Assembly: GCF_000003195.3 (NCBI RefSeq)
Contig: NC_012871.2
Coordinates: 58,643,802 to 58,707,801 of the forward strand
Direction of reading: 5' to 3'
Source: Sorghum bicolor
Taxonomy: Eukaryota > Streptophyta > Magnoliopsida > Poales > Poaceae
DNA: 64,000 nt
In this document: one piece after another, positions 22,801-34,983 of the stretch
Layout: every line of letters starts with the position of its first letter
How positions within the stretch are numbered: the stretch's first letter is position 1
Notes under the pieces: model-generated
Databases searched by the model: none
Told to the model about the DNA's origin: nothing
What the model saw: only the letters and a program-made list of their open reading frames with translations
Program-made: the position numbers and the translations under genes

Positions 22801-25800
22801 ACTTCCATTTGCTGAGTTTGAGCCACTTGCATGCTCGGGGCTCATCAACAATATCCGAAAGAATATGATACTTGATGCAGCAGCGCTGGAGAATCTAGAA
22901 CTTTTAGAAAATATGAGAACTGGTGGCCTCTCAGGGTATTGCTGCTTGGAACTATCTGTTTTCTTTAGAAATCAAATTCTGGTGTCTAAGTGCTAATATA
23001 TATATTCTTCAGGACCCTGTATGCACAATTGAATCATTGTGTTACTGGATTTGGAAAGAGGTTACTCAAACGGTGGATCGCGAAGCCATTGTATGATCGC
23101 AGCGCAATACTACGGCGTCAAAGTGCTGTTGCTACTTTCAAGGTTTGTGTTTTTTGGAATTATATTCCTAAATTATGGGTCTCATCCTGCCTAGTAGGGT
23201 GGTATTCACTAATTGAAAAAAAAACAGGATACAAAGAGCACCATAAACACCAAATTATCTTCCTTTTCTTCTTGCTGTTCACAGTGGGAAATTAAATCTT
23301 GGGAACTTTGAGAAATATCTCAATGAAGTTGCCGTTCTATCTTTTTTTTCCATATATATAAAATATTCTACTTCAGAATGACAGCACTATTACTTCTTTG
23401 CAAATGAATAAAAACACGGATTTTCATTACACCTTCAATACTAATCATGATTTGTAATCAGCTATTTCCAAAAAAAAAATTTGATCGCTAACCAGCTTCT
23501 ATCTTTTCCGCAAGTTTTTTCTGTTAATTCCTAAGATTATTTGGAAATGCTACTATCTATACCTAATATTAAAGTATATATACCTGATATTAAAGTACAA
23601 AGAAATTCTTCCTCCATCCCTTGGTCCGTCATCCCTCCCTCCCACCCCTCTTCTTCCATCACTCACTTTGACTGGTCTCGCTTTCACGGTCATCCCTCAT
23701 ACCCTTCCATTCCTTGGTTCATCATCTCTCACTTAGTTTGGAGTTGCAAAACCTTCATTGGCATCACACAACTCATCTGGTGGCCTGGTCGGCCGAACCC
23801 AAGCCCATGTGCGTCTCGACTTGGCACTTATATTTATAACCTCACAACCAATATAGACGTAGCCACCTATTTATTTATCACACATTTATAACCTCACAAA
23901 TTGCACTTAGCACATTTATATGGGATTGGCATTGAGGCTGCGCCCTGGTTAAACCGGGTGGACCAGGGACGCCCTTGGAGCAACCTGCAAGATCAGGAAC
24001 AAGGCGTGACCACTGCTTTCTTCAGGGCTGCAACAATCTCTTTTCTGGGAAATGGCGAATCAACGCTATTCTGGACAGACAACTGGATCCAGGGTTCAAG
24101 CATCAGGTTTCTTGCTCCTGCAGTCTTCGAGGCAGTGCCGAAGCGTAAATGGAGCGTTACCGTCGCTGAGGCGATGCACAATCATTCCTGGGTGCATCAT
24201 GTAACTGGTGCTCGCACCATGGGATTGCTCACTGATTTCATCGGGCTGTGTCGCCGGCTTGAGCAGGTCCAGCTTTCCCAGGGACGCCTGACACCTTCGC
24301 TTGGAGGTTTGCTGCCTCTCATCAGTACTTGGCTGCTTCGGCATACGGCGCCATGTTCCTCGGCTGATCCACGCCTCTGGGAGCTCGGCTGATTTAGAAA
24401 ACGTCGGCGCCCCCAAAGGTTAAGATGTTCTTTTGGCTTGCTTTGCACCGGAAGTGCTGGACAGCAGATAGGCAGTGGCGTCATGGCCTTCAGGATGACA
24501 ACTTGTGCATCATGTGTGACCAATTGCCTGAAACTTTGGACCACATCATCTTGGGATGTATCTTCAGCCGTGAGGTTTGGGCCGCATGCCTCAGAACCTT
24601 CTGTCTACACCATGTAATCTCTGTTCAAGAGCAGGACATCATGACCTGGTGGACAGACTCGAGAAAACAACTACCCAAGCAAATCCGTCGAGGCTTTGAC
24701 TCTCTGTTCTTCATTGTTGGCTGGAACCTGTGGAAAGAGCGTTACGCGAGGACCTTCGACAGATCTTCAAGACAACTGGCCGTTGTTCTTCAGGATATCT
24801 TGGATGAAGCGTCGCTCTGGATGGCGGCTGGTTTCAGGGGTCTGAGGGCGATCATGGCCTACGGCCAGTGATCTGGGCAGTGCCACCAAGCCCTCCCTCT
24901 GTAGTTCATTTAATGTCTCTTCTGTTTTAGTTCCGGTGTGCGTGTTGTGAGGTTCTCCTGCGGTAATCTTCGGATTACCGGTTTAGACTTTATTGTAAAC
25001 TGTTTCCTCTGCTTAATGAAATACATGCAGCGCATGTTCTCTAAAAAAAAAAGATGTAGACGTAGCCACCTATTTAAGCTGAGTCAATCTCTAGACAATT
25101 GCCTATATGGGATATTGGGATTAATCTTTTGTTGTAGTTAGCATTTATTATGGGCCTTAGGATTTAATTAAAATAGGGTTGGGTCAAGCCCAGTTAAATC
25201 CAATGAGATAGCTAGCTAATTATGGGCCTTAGGACCACACAATATGCTGTATGTCCTGTTGCAACGCGTGGGCATGTTTGCTAGTCTTATATATTTGAAT
25301 AAGCCATCTTTATTTTGGGCTTGGCTGTCTGTTTAAATCTAACTAAAATCAGGGCCTGAAGTGCTTATTTTCTATCTACATATATTTGCTTATCAGTCTC
25401 CTTTGTTCGTGGCTTGAAGAACAACCAGGGGCTATACTAAGTCATTCACCTTAGTTTTACTGTTTTACATATTGAAACGTGACAGATTATGAATTGTCAA
25501 AGGAAAACTCCAGACATTTCAAACTGATGAGTAACACGTACGGTCTGATTATACATATGTTTGTAATCTACATAGAAAAACAGCAGCACAGAGCTTTATT
25601 TTGAGACCATGTTTCCTATGATTTTGCATTACCATTTGAATCATCTTCATTTCAGGGAGTTGGCCAAGATTATGCTGCCCAGTTCCGTAAGGATTTGTCT
25701 AGGCTCCCTGACATGGAACGCCTGCTTGCACGCCTTTTCTCAAGCTGGTAATTTGTTGAATTATATATTGTATATCAGTAGAGATCTGATGCAATACACT

Positions 25801-26909
25801 GGGATTGCTGCACCTTTTGGTTGCTGTAAACTATTTCCTTGTGTTTAGCATCAGAATACTGTCTTGCTTTTGTACTTTGGGATCTTTGAATTTTTTTTGG
25901 CTCTTTGTCTAACCTGAATGACTCAAGCTACATTTTTTGTGCAGTGATGAAAACAAGAGAAGTTCATCAGTTGTTGTTTATGAAGATGCATCAAAGAGAC
26001 TGCTTCAACAGTTTACTGCTGCACTTCGGGGGTGCCAGCAGATGTTCCATGCATGTTCTTCTATTAGTACATTGATATGCACAGAGGGATCTCAACTTAA
26101 TGATTTGCTCTCACCAGGTAGAATAGCAACTTTCTTTAGTACTCCATAACATATGTCTATTTCTAATGCATTTTCTCATTAGTTTTTTTGGTGCGCCCAT
26201 ATGTTGCTCCTTTTGTCTTCATTTTATTTTTTTTGTTTGGCTGCTTTAGGTTACTATAATAGAATTTAATGCGTTAGGTAACCCTTGCAAGTGAATAACT
26301 ATTTGCAGGCAAAGGCCTACCAGATATCTCATCTATTTTAGACCGATTCAGAGATGCATTTGATTGGTCAGAAGCAGACCGGAATGGTCGGATCATTCCT
26401 TGTGAAGGTTGTGATCCTGAATATGATGCCACTTGCTATGCAATAGAAGAGATCAAATCCAGTCTAAAAGAGTACCTGAAGGAGCAACGAAAGCTTTTGA
26501 GACCTGCATCGGTAGTGCTACATTGTGCCTCTTTTTCAAGTTCTGCATCATTTAGTTGTCTCTTTGCCAATTAACAATTAATCAACAATGGTTCAGGTTA
26601 ATTATGTTGATGTTGGAAAAGATATGTACCTAATTGAAGTGCCTGAGAGTCTGGGAGGTTCAGTTCCCAGAAACTATGAGTTGCAGTCTACAAAAAAGGT
26701 GATCACAATGTTTTATCCCTCTTAATTGTAAATAAGTACATAAATGTATCATTTAACTGAGCTACTACTGTTGTATACATTTGGTTTGCTAATATATATC
26801 TACTAATTTTACAAATAGTGTGTATCTTACTACTTATTACTACTAACCAAAAAACATAAAGGCATTCTTCAGAATCTTATTCAGTTATTTCTTTTACAAA
26901 TAGTGTGAC

Positions 26910-26942
<33 letters not shown>

Positions 26943-29638
26943 GTCTACTACCGTGTAATCTGTAAGGTAGTTCAAGGTGTTAATGATGCTTTCTAATAAC
27001 CTTAAAAAGGTAAACACTAAATGCTTAGTTGCAATTATTGTGCTGTTGTGCATAAACTAGGTACATTATCGTCATGCCTCAAAGTTCAGTCCTCTGTTTT
27101 TGACATTAAATGGAGTTCGACGGTTTGCTTGGGGCTAGTTTTGAAATCTGTGTTCCTTCCAGCAACTGATCTGGAAATGAGCCGCAAAACAAGACACTTT
27201 AATGGTCAGAATTGACTACTTATCAACTATTGCTGAATTCCTGTATGTGCAATGACTGCGTGGATCCCAGCGGTTCAATTTCATTTCTCTTTCTTTCATC
27301 TTTTGGGCTAAGCTACTGCATATTTGTTTTACTTTGCCTGAACACATGGCAATTTTATTGAATATGGTTCATAGATGTTCGATTCAAACTAAGAATTGAA
27401 GTCCTAAGACATTTTAAATGTTCCAACCAGGGTTTCTTTCGGTACTGGACGCCAGAACTGAAAGAACTAATATTAGAACTTTCAAAGGCTGAGTCAGAGA
27501 AAGAATCAAAATTGAAAGGCATTCTTCAGAATCTGATTCAGCTATTTGTTGAGCATCACACTGAGTGGAGGCAGTTGGTTTCTGTTGTTGCTGGTAACGC
27601 TTCATGCAATATTGTTTTTTTTTTCTCTTGCACTGTAGTTATTACATCAGTTTTAGCTTACCATAGGTTAGCAATATTCCTAATGTTCTATACATCTATG
27701 ATATTTCTTCCTAATTGCTCATTATTTTACTGTTCCCCTGATTTGCTATTTTATTGAAAGAAAATACTGAGAATTTGTTTGATGTTCTATGTTACTAATT
27801 TTGGAGGGATTTATTGAAAACAAGTTACCAATTTTGCATAGACCATCTGACCACCTGCCAATTATATATCAACTTGTTTCCTTCTTCCAAAAGGTGTGTT
27901 TGTGTGACCTACTATATGGAAATCCTTATTGTCAAGCGTAAACAAGTAACAATGATGTTGGTTAATGATGAAATATTACCCGTATGTCAATTGATGCATG
28001 ACTAGTAAAGAATTGTTATCATGCTAGCTGTACTTCTTTGAAAGAGAATGCTAGCTGTGCTTCTAACAAAGACACATAGCTGCTATACCAGATTCATTGT
28101 GTAGGTAGATTTTCTACTCTAAATGTTGCCTTTGATTTTATCATGCAGAGCTTGATGTATTGATAAGTCTTGCTATTGCAAGTGGTTATTTTGAGGGACC
28201 AAGTTGCTGTCCAACTATCAAAGAATCAAATGGCCAAGAAGATACTCCTACTTTCCATGCTAGAAATCTTGGACATCCCATTCTACGAAGTGATTCCTTA
28301 GGCAAGGGTTCATTTGTACCAAATGATGTTAAGATAGGTGGGTCAGGGAATCCCAGCTTTATTGTTCTTACTGGTCCAAATATGGGTGGTAAATCAACTC
28401 TCCTGCGCCAAGTTTGTCTTACCATTATATTGGCTCAGGTAATCCACCATCTCTATCATGTGTATCACTATATCAGCATTGCTTGTTCATGGCAACTGAT
28501 TTCATATTCTTTGCCAGATTGGAGCAGATGTTCCTGCAGAAAATCTTGAGCTTTCTCTTGTTGACCGTATCTTTGTTCGAATGGGAGCAAGGGATCATAT
28601 TATGGCTGGCCAAAGTACATTCTTGGTGGAGCTCGAGGAGACTGCCTCGGTGCTTGTAAGTTCTTCCTTCGATATATGTGGACATATATATATTTTTTTA
28701 TTTGTATGTTCTCAACCATGTGCAACTTTTGCCTCAGTCATCAGCTACCAAGAATTCTCTTGTGGTATTAGATGAGCTTGGACGGGGTACATCGACTTCT
28801 GATGGACAAGCTATTGCGTAAGTTTAATTACTGATCATCACATTGATTGCTGCCTACTCCTGATATCTATTCATTCTCTTGTAGTCTCATTTACCTTTAC
28901 TGTTCACTATGTGATCACTGACTCGCCCTTGCTACAACAGGGCCTCAGTTCTGGAATATCTAGTTCATCAGGTGCAGTGTCTAGGCTTGTTTTCTACACA
29001 CTACCATAGGTTAGCTATGGAACGCAAGGATACCAAGGTAATTGATACATACCTTATCTTTTTTTTGTTGATTCTTAATCCAACTTTATCCAACGTTGTA
29101 ACCTGCATATATGAATACTGAACATTGCAGGTATCACTGTGCCATATGGCATGCCAGGTGGTTGAGGGAGAAGGAGGTCTGGAAGAAGTAACTTTCCTTT
29201 ATAGATTAACACCTGGTGCATGCCCTAAAAGCTATGGTGTAAATGTTGCTCGATTGGCAGGTTATTATCAAGCTAATGTGTTCATTTCTACATGTCTCCT
29301 GCTCTGAATTCAAATGCTCTTTTCCCTAAGGCCGTGTTACGCTGACACATACTTCCATGCTCATTTGCTGTCTTTGCCCTTGATACTCAGGAATACCTAC
29401 TTCAGTGCTTCAAAGAGCAAATGAAAAGTCAAGTGACTTTGAGGCCAATTACGGGAAGCGACACAAAATGACCAAAGATAAGCATGTAAGTGCACAGAGC
29501 GATGACGTGTTTTCTGCCATCAGGGATTTGTTCTGCATTGTGAAGGCATGGCCTTGTCGTCCTGAAGACCAGGCAACGAGTATAAGCATGCTCCGTGAAG
29601 TGCAGAAGCGTGCCAAGGTAAAGGCTGTGGAAAGTTAG
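19847..29638 (+). CDS. MSH6: MSH6 DNA mismatch repair protein
   Basis: Twenty-one exons: 19847-20729, 20808-20904, 21165-21267, 21346-21399, 21489-21563, 21682-21750, 21829-21912, 22098-22295, 22430-22935, 23013-23142, 25656-25747, 25945-26117, 26309-26511, 26597-26698, 27431-27593, 28149-28438, 28518-28655, 28738-28817, 28941-29037, 29131-29260, 29391-29638. Phases close to 1304 aa, usual for plant MSH6. Residues 17-24 (QSQITAFF) are a PCNA-binding PIP box. A Tudor-like domain follows (about 98-150, [15 protein letters not shown]). The mismatch-reading Phe-x-Glu motif is in [11 protein letters not shown]. The ATPase has Walker [10 protein letters not shown], Walker [16 protein letters not shown] and STHYHRL. 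With MSH2 it forms MutS-alpha, which detects base mismatches and small loops in the nucleus. The Tudor domain separates it from MSH7. Exon 5 ends at a GC donor (AAG/GCAGG). Intron 10 contains a LINE fragment. Confidence 0.96.
23874..25056 (+). mobile_element. 5'-truncated LINE in MSH6 intron 10
   Basis: A 20-bp direct repeat flanks the insert at 23854-23873 and 25057-25076. The insert ends in an A-rich tail (about 25042-25056). Its broken frames encode the C-terminal part of a plant L1-type polyprotein: [20 protein letters not shown], then a reverse-transcriptase-associated zinc finger ([20 protein letters not shown] and [18 protein letters not shown]). The frame shifts and stops near 24335-24430, so the copy is dead. 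Endonuclease and most of the reverse transcriptase are missing. It is the main reason for the 2.5 kb length of this intron. Confidence 0.88.
26861..26893 (+). repeat. Partial copy of MSH6 exon 15 in intron 14
   Basis: GGCATTCTTCAGAATCTTAT and the bases after it match exon 15 at 27518-27550 (GGCATTCTTCAGAATCTGAT...) with three mismatches in about 33 bases. The copy sits upstream of the real exon and lacks its splice sites, so it should be silent. Confidence 0.75.
26909..26942. repeat. (CTA)n microsatellite
   Basis: About ten uninterrupted CTA/TAC triplets occur in MSH6 intron 14, directly after the partial exon-15 copy. The surroundings also contain scattered TACTACT motifs. Confidence 0.9.
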
Positions 29639-30806
29639 GCAATCGTTACATAGCATGTTCCCTTGGTAGAGATCGCCTATTTTGCTACCTTGGTGGCATT
29701 TCTTTTTGTTGGATTGGCGTCATATTGAGGGGAGAAAATTCTGTGGACACGGGTTCCAACCGAGGACTGCGTTCGCATAGGTTCAGTGTGGGAGCGAGTT
29801 AGGCTCAATCCCATCAGATGTGTCAGGATTCATTGATGAGCCGTGGATTGAGAATTCAGCGTCTACAGCTTACTATCCCTTCCAGCAATTTTGTGCGCTC
29901 TCTGATTCTCCTACCAGAAGCCCTAGGACACTGGTCTGTCCTGGTTTGTTCGAGCTCGGTAGGGTGTTGGATCAGTGCTAACCGGCTGAGTGATTAGAGG
30001 ATAGATGTGGCTCAGTTTAATCTGAGACGTGGAAAAACATCCCTGATTGTAACCTACATGAAAGGTTTATATGGTTTCTAGAAGATGTAAATCAGACTAC
30101 TCTTTGCAAAGTTGCAAGCCAACTTAGGATTAGCTCCTCTAATGCCTTTTTTGCATTCTGAAAAGTTCACGCTTTAGAGGTGTTTTGCTGGAAAATTTTG
30201 CATTTAGTCGAAAAATTGAGCTATACCGTCAACCCAAATAGGCCCAACTCCAATGTTTTATAGCCTTCTCGTACAATAATCTAATCTTACTAAAGCGAGT
30301 AACAAAAATGTGAAAGCATATATCGTAGATTCGTAGGGGTCGGTGAATCTGAGTAACAAAAATGCGAAAGCATATAGGCAGGTCCTCCGTCCAAATCAAC
30401 AAGCCAAAGAACAGCAGGCGTAGCAAAAGCTGTGTGGAAGCGGAAAGGGCACTGCATGGAAGCCAGCCTGCGCTGCTGGTGCCCCAGAATCTGATTCCCA
30501 GAAAGCACATCGATCGAGCCCACACGGGAATGAATCACACTCGAGTGAAGTGACCATAAAAGATCAGGCTCACAAGCAGTCAAGCCGGGGCAGTAAGCAA
30601 AGCAAAGCACACCAAAGCGAGCATCAAGCCACGCCTCGCACGCTAATCCCATCCTTTCCGCTGCTGGCTGCCCTTAACAACTCTCAGTCCTCGCTCTCCC
30701 TGGGGCCTTTTCACACTCTGCACCTCGCCTCCGGCCAGTCGAAGCCGCGTCGCCGTCGCGTCGCCGCCTCGCCGCCAAGGGGAGAAGAGCTCCTCGATCT
30801 GTCTCC
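29639..30806. other. Intergenic region MSH6 to HMA gene
   Basis: It contains the MSH6 3' untranslated region and the HMA-gene promoter. A direct repeat (AGTAACAAAAATG[T/C]GAAAGC) lies at about 30299 and 30353. The last 150 bases are C-rich leader. No gene was recognised. Confidence 0.5.
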
Positions 30807-31285
30807 ATGGACTACAGGGTGAGTGCTACCATGATGGTTTTATGTTATGTTCTGTCAGTCCTAGCAAAATGGTTTTCGAGAGCTGAAACTTTGAGAGGCA
30901 GTTAGTGACTGACGTGTGCCCTGTACTCTGCAGCAGCCCTACTGCATGACCCTGAGGATGAACATCGACTGCAACGGGTGCTACCAGAGGATCAGGAGGG
31001 CGCTCCTCCAGATGCAAGGTAGACACTCCAGCTGCCCTTCTGTGATGACGCCTGAAACCTCTGTTTGGGAGACTTGTCTGAACCTTTTATTTTTGGACTT
31101 TTTTTGCAGAGCTGGAGAGCCACCTGATCGACAAGAAGCACGGCCGGGTCATAGTGTGCGGCGTCTTCAGCCCGCAGGACGTGGCCATCAAGATCAGGAA
31201 GCGGACCAACCGCCGCGTCGAGATCCTCGACGTCAGCGAGGTCTCACCGCCCGCCCCAGAGGGCGCCCCCGGCCACATGCCCTGA
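30807..31285 (+). CDS. Small heavy-metal-associated (HMA) domain protein
   Basis: Three exons, 30807-30818, 30934-31018 and 31110-31285, give 90 aa. The HMA fold motif reads LRMNIDCNGCYQRIRRAL, with the paired cysteines (CNGC) expected to hold a metal ion such as copper or zinc, followed by GRVIVCGVFSPQDVAIKIRK and RRVEIL. Almost the whole protein is this one domain, as in ATX1/CCH-like and related plant metallochaperone-like proteins. There is no C-terminal CaaX box (it ends GHMP), so it is not one of the isoprenylated HIPP proteins. No signal peptide is seen, so a cytosolic place is likely. It converges on the E2 gene 570 bp away. The metal and the partner protein cannot be told from sequence. 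Confidence 0.88.
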
Positions 31286-31854
31286 AGGAGCCACGCCACC
31301 ACTGCGTGCTCTGGAGCTCTAGGCCTGCTTGTCATTCTCTTCAGCAACGGCAAGGCAGGCCCGCCTCAGAGGATGTAAGCATGTGCCTGGCATGTTTTAC
31401 CTTCTTGTAACTTAGGAATCCTGCATCATTTTGTTCTGTAACTGTAAGGCGGCTTATTGAAGTAGCCAGAAAATTTCAGTACCGTTCTAAAAGTCCATCT
31501 GATGCAACCAGAGAGGCTATGCTCTTTTGCTTTAACTATGCTCAAAACAGGAAAAAATGATTTTGCTGAATTTCTTGCGAATTAGTAGTATCATCCAGTT
31601 AGACACAAACAAGATACTGTACAGGAAGCATCCTCTATCATTATTAATGCTACCCAAGTGTTTATACTATTAATGGTTTCTTGAAACGATAAATGCGAAT
31701 TGAAAATGAGCATCCAGGTTTTGAGTTCTGTATAAACTGTACACAAATTTCTCTAATTGGAGAAAACATCAAAAGGTATCTCTTTATTATCTATATTGGC
31801 ATTCTCTTCCAATTGTGAATACAGAAAATTGAGAACAGCTGTATGAAACTTTCC
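31286..31854. other. Convergent 3' ends of HMA gene and E2 gene
   Basis: This spacer holds the 3' untranslated regions of both genes. I see no other gene in it. Confidence 0.5.
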
Positions 31855-34502
31855 TTACAATGTGAGGCTTTCAGGATCCTCAACAATCTTTGCAAATGTT
31901 TGCAGGAATGCTGCCAAATCAGCACCATAGATAATCCTGTGATCAGCAGTAACATTCACCTGAAAAATAAATGATAGGATCAACTTACTTAGATTCTGAA
32001 CACCATCTCTGCAGGGAAAATTGGTTGCTATTATGTACCAAGATTGTGCTGTATTTTTTTTCTTGTCCCTGTACTGTGAATATGATGCCTACCCAAGCTT
32101 GCTCAGCACAAAAGGGTTTGTTGTTGTTTTGAGGATAGGATGGTGTGGTGTTGTACACATATTCTTATATAGATCTAGAATAGTAGTTCTTATTTACAAA
32201 CAAAATTTGTAACACATCATTGGAGATCAGCATGTCCAATTCTAATTTTAGGAGTCAGTAGTATATGTACTTATGACAGAAAATAATCAGTTAACCACTA
32301 GTAAATAAGGATGCCAAGCATTCTAATTCTTGATTTATCGTGAATGATATCACCAAACAAAACTTGACCACAACACACAATTCTGAATTTAATATAAAAA
32401 CCAACTTAGATACCAAAAAAAAAAATCAGAAGCATGCTAACATAGAAGCATGAATCTGAAACTGCAGCAAGTCTACACCCTATGCCTCTTAAATTTAGGC
32501 ACAGTCACCAGATCCTTGTCTCTCATACATTTGATATGTGAAATGACGTTATGTAATAGATTTCACTTACATGTTCTAGGGAATAAGCAGACTGATCACA
32601 GACTTTTTGGTATGGGACTGTAGTTAAATGCTTTAAGGTTTAGCTATTGTATTCACAAATAAATTTCATAACATGCTACTGTGCTTTAGCATTTCCAATG
32701 AAATGTGCTAAGGCACATACACCAACTCATCTTCACAATTACATAAAACGCTAGAAATACTAAACAACAGTCACTAACCAGAGCTTTGGTATACTCAAAT
32801 TATAGATATAGATCTGAGAACAAACTAACCAGCATTTCACTCTTGATACTAAAGAAACCATCCTTGTCAGCCACTACAGTTGGTCTTGATGCTCCAACAG
32901 CCATGATAGCCCCCTGCATATAGCCATGTTACATGTAAGCAATCTTCTTGTGTTTAATAAAAGAAATACAATTCTATCAACATTTCATACTAACTAGGCA
33001 GACAGCAGACACCAGGGAAGAAACCCACCTGACCAGCTGGAAGGATTGCATCGAATTTATCCACCCCAAACATACCCAAATTGGATAGTGTAAATGTCCC
33101 TACAGACAGTCAGCGCTTCAGGTAAGCAAAGTTTTCGTGAACAGCTGATGTCAATAGAACAAAGGATATGTTGTATACCAGAGTTGTATTCATTTGGTTG
33201 CAGCTGCTTCATGCGTGCCTTCTTGAGCAGCACTCTCCACTTTTGCGCAAGCAGATATATATCCAGCTGCCATGTAAATTTTTGGAGCTACTTAGTAGAC
33301 ATAAATTGTATGCACTCGACAGTCCACTCATATCCTAAAATGCTGCATTGCTTCACAGGCAACACATCCACTGCAATAAGCACCAACCTTATCAGCATCC
33401 TCCAATACTGGAGTAAGAAGGCCACCCTCGAGTGCAACAGCCACTCCAATGTTGACACTGTTATTGTAGGAGAAGCTCTTTCCATCTCTGCAGCTAGCAT
33501 TTACTACAGGGTGCTGGGTGAGCGCCACAGCTGCCGCCTTCACCAGCAGCACTGTCTTGGTAACCCCCTTCGACTTGACCTATACCAAACTCAATTCAAT
33601 CAGACAAGCATGGTCGAGGTATGAAATTTAACACTCCGCGTGAGATCAATAGAAAACTGTACCTTTTCATAGAGTGCGTCAAGCTTGTCAGTGATCATGG
33701 AGTAGCCAACCCGGAACGTTGGCACACTCAAGCTGTCCACCATGTTCCTGCTCACCGCCGCCTGCATTGTCGTGAACGGCACCACCGTGCCACCGGGCAC
33801 TGGTGGCAGCACCGCACTTGCGGGCATTGGTGGCGCAGGGCCAACAGCAGCAGGGGGTGGAGGTGGAGGGGGCGCGACCTTTCGCTTGTGCTTGATGCCA
33901 GCAGCTGCCTCGACGTCAGCCGCCGTGACGCGGCCGTGTGGCCCGGTGCCGACAACCCCGGCGATGTCCACCCTGTGCTGCTTCGCGACCTTCTTGGCGT
34001 AAGGTGTCGCGATGCCCTTTGTCACTGGAGCCGCCACAGGCGCTGGAGGAGGTGTCCCCGAGACGGGGGCGGCGGCGGCATGGGGAGGAGAGGGTTCCTG
34101 GCTTTGTCCCTGCGAGAGGGCCTGAGCGCGCGCCCGCGCCAGCGCGACCTCCTCCTCTGACTCGGCGAGGAGGGCGATAGGGGCGCCTACGGGGGCGGTC
34201 TCACCGGCCGGGACGAGGACGACTGCGACTATGCCGTCGTGGAACGTCTCCACGTCCATGTCGGCCTTGTCGGACTCGACGACCACCACGGGGTCGCCCT
34301 TGGCCACGCGGTCCCCCTCGGCTGCCGTCCAGGAGACGATCTTGCCCTCCGTCATCGTCGAGCTCAGAGCCGGCATGAATATCTCCCGAATCTTCGCCCT
34401 CACCACCGCCATCCTCCGCCGCCGCGGCGCCGCCGGAGCAGCAAGGCGCGCGTGCCCGGGGGCGGTGGGGACGGAGAGGTAGGGGGAAATCAGAGACGCC
34501 AT
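31855..34502 (-). CDS. LTA2: Plastid pyruvate dehydrogenase complex E2 (dihydrolipoyl acetyltransferase)
   Basis: Six exons on the minus strand: 33663-34502, 33388-33579, 33179-33266, 33029-33099, 32830-32913, 31855-31959; 459 aa. Residues 1-35 are a Ser/Ala/Arg-rich transit peptide (MASLISPYLS ... RRRRMAVVRA). The lipoyl domain spans about 40-115, with the lipoyl lysine at about 79 in VVVESDKADMD. The E3-binding domain lies at about 164-200 (IATPYAKKVAKQHRVDIAG). Proline-rich linkers separate the domains. The catalytic domain ends in TADHRIIYGADLAAFLQTFA, the usual plastid form of the active-site histidine region. The enzyme passes the acetyl group from E1 to CoA, supplying acetyl-CoA for fatty-acid synthesis. 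The single lipoyl domain and the ending point to the plastid (Arabidopsis LTA2) rather than the mitochondrial form. Confidence 0.93.
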
Positions 34503-34983
34503 GGCGCACTGGTGGATGATCACTGAAGAAATGGTCCGTCTCTCAGGACTCGGTTGGGTCGAGGAGAACGCGGGCTGGGCGGCGGAATCCGGCGAGCGCC
34601 GCGGCGGCGCGAGGTGGGAGAGTGGGAGACGAACCAGTGCGTTAGGTGAAGGTTGGCCAGCCCACTGCAGTGTGGGCCCGTCGAGCCAGTCGCCGTTAAT
34701 AGTCCGTACGACCTGGCATATCTTGCGTCCGTCTGATCTCGATCCAAATCTTCGCAGCTTGTCCGATGGATGGACCATTAGCGGCGGAGATCGTTACGGT
34801 TACGGTGGCCCGCTAATTAGCAATAATTTTTTTTTAAAAAACCCTCGAACTATCCCGTAATACTCTTTGGCCTCTTAAAGTTGTATCGTGATCTCAATTG
34901 CTGCCTCTATAACTCTATTAATCGTCCAATCGCTCTTCCACGGTTCTGATCACGTTGGGTTGGACAGTCTAATAAAAATGATT
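34503..34983. other. Upstream region of the E2 gene
   Basis: This is the likely promoter and leader of the E2 gene (read on the minus strand), GC-rich next to the start codon and AT-rich beyond about 34800. No other gene is seen. Confidence 0.45.

Noticed and set aside
33621..34160. + strand frames over the plastid E2 gene
   Set aside because: They are antisense to E2 exon 1, whose lipoyl and E3-binding domains are unmistakable.
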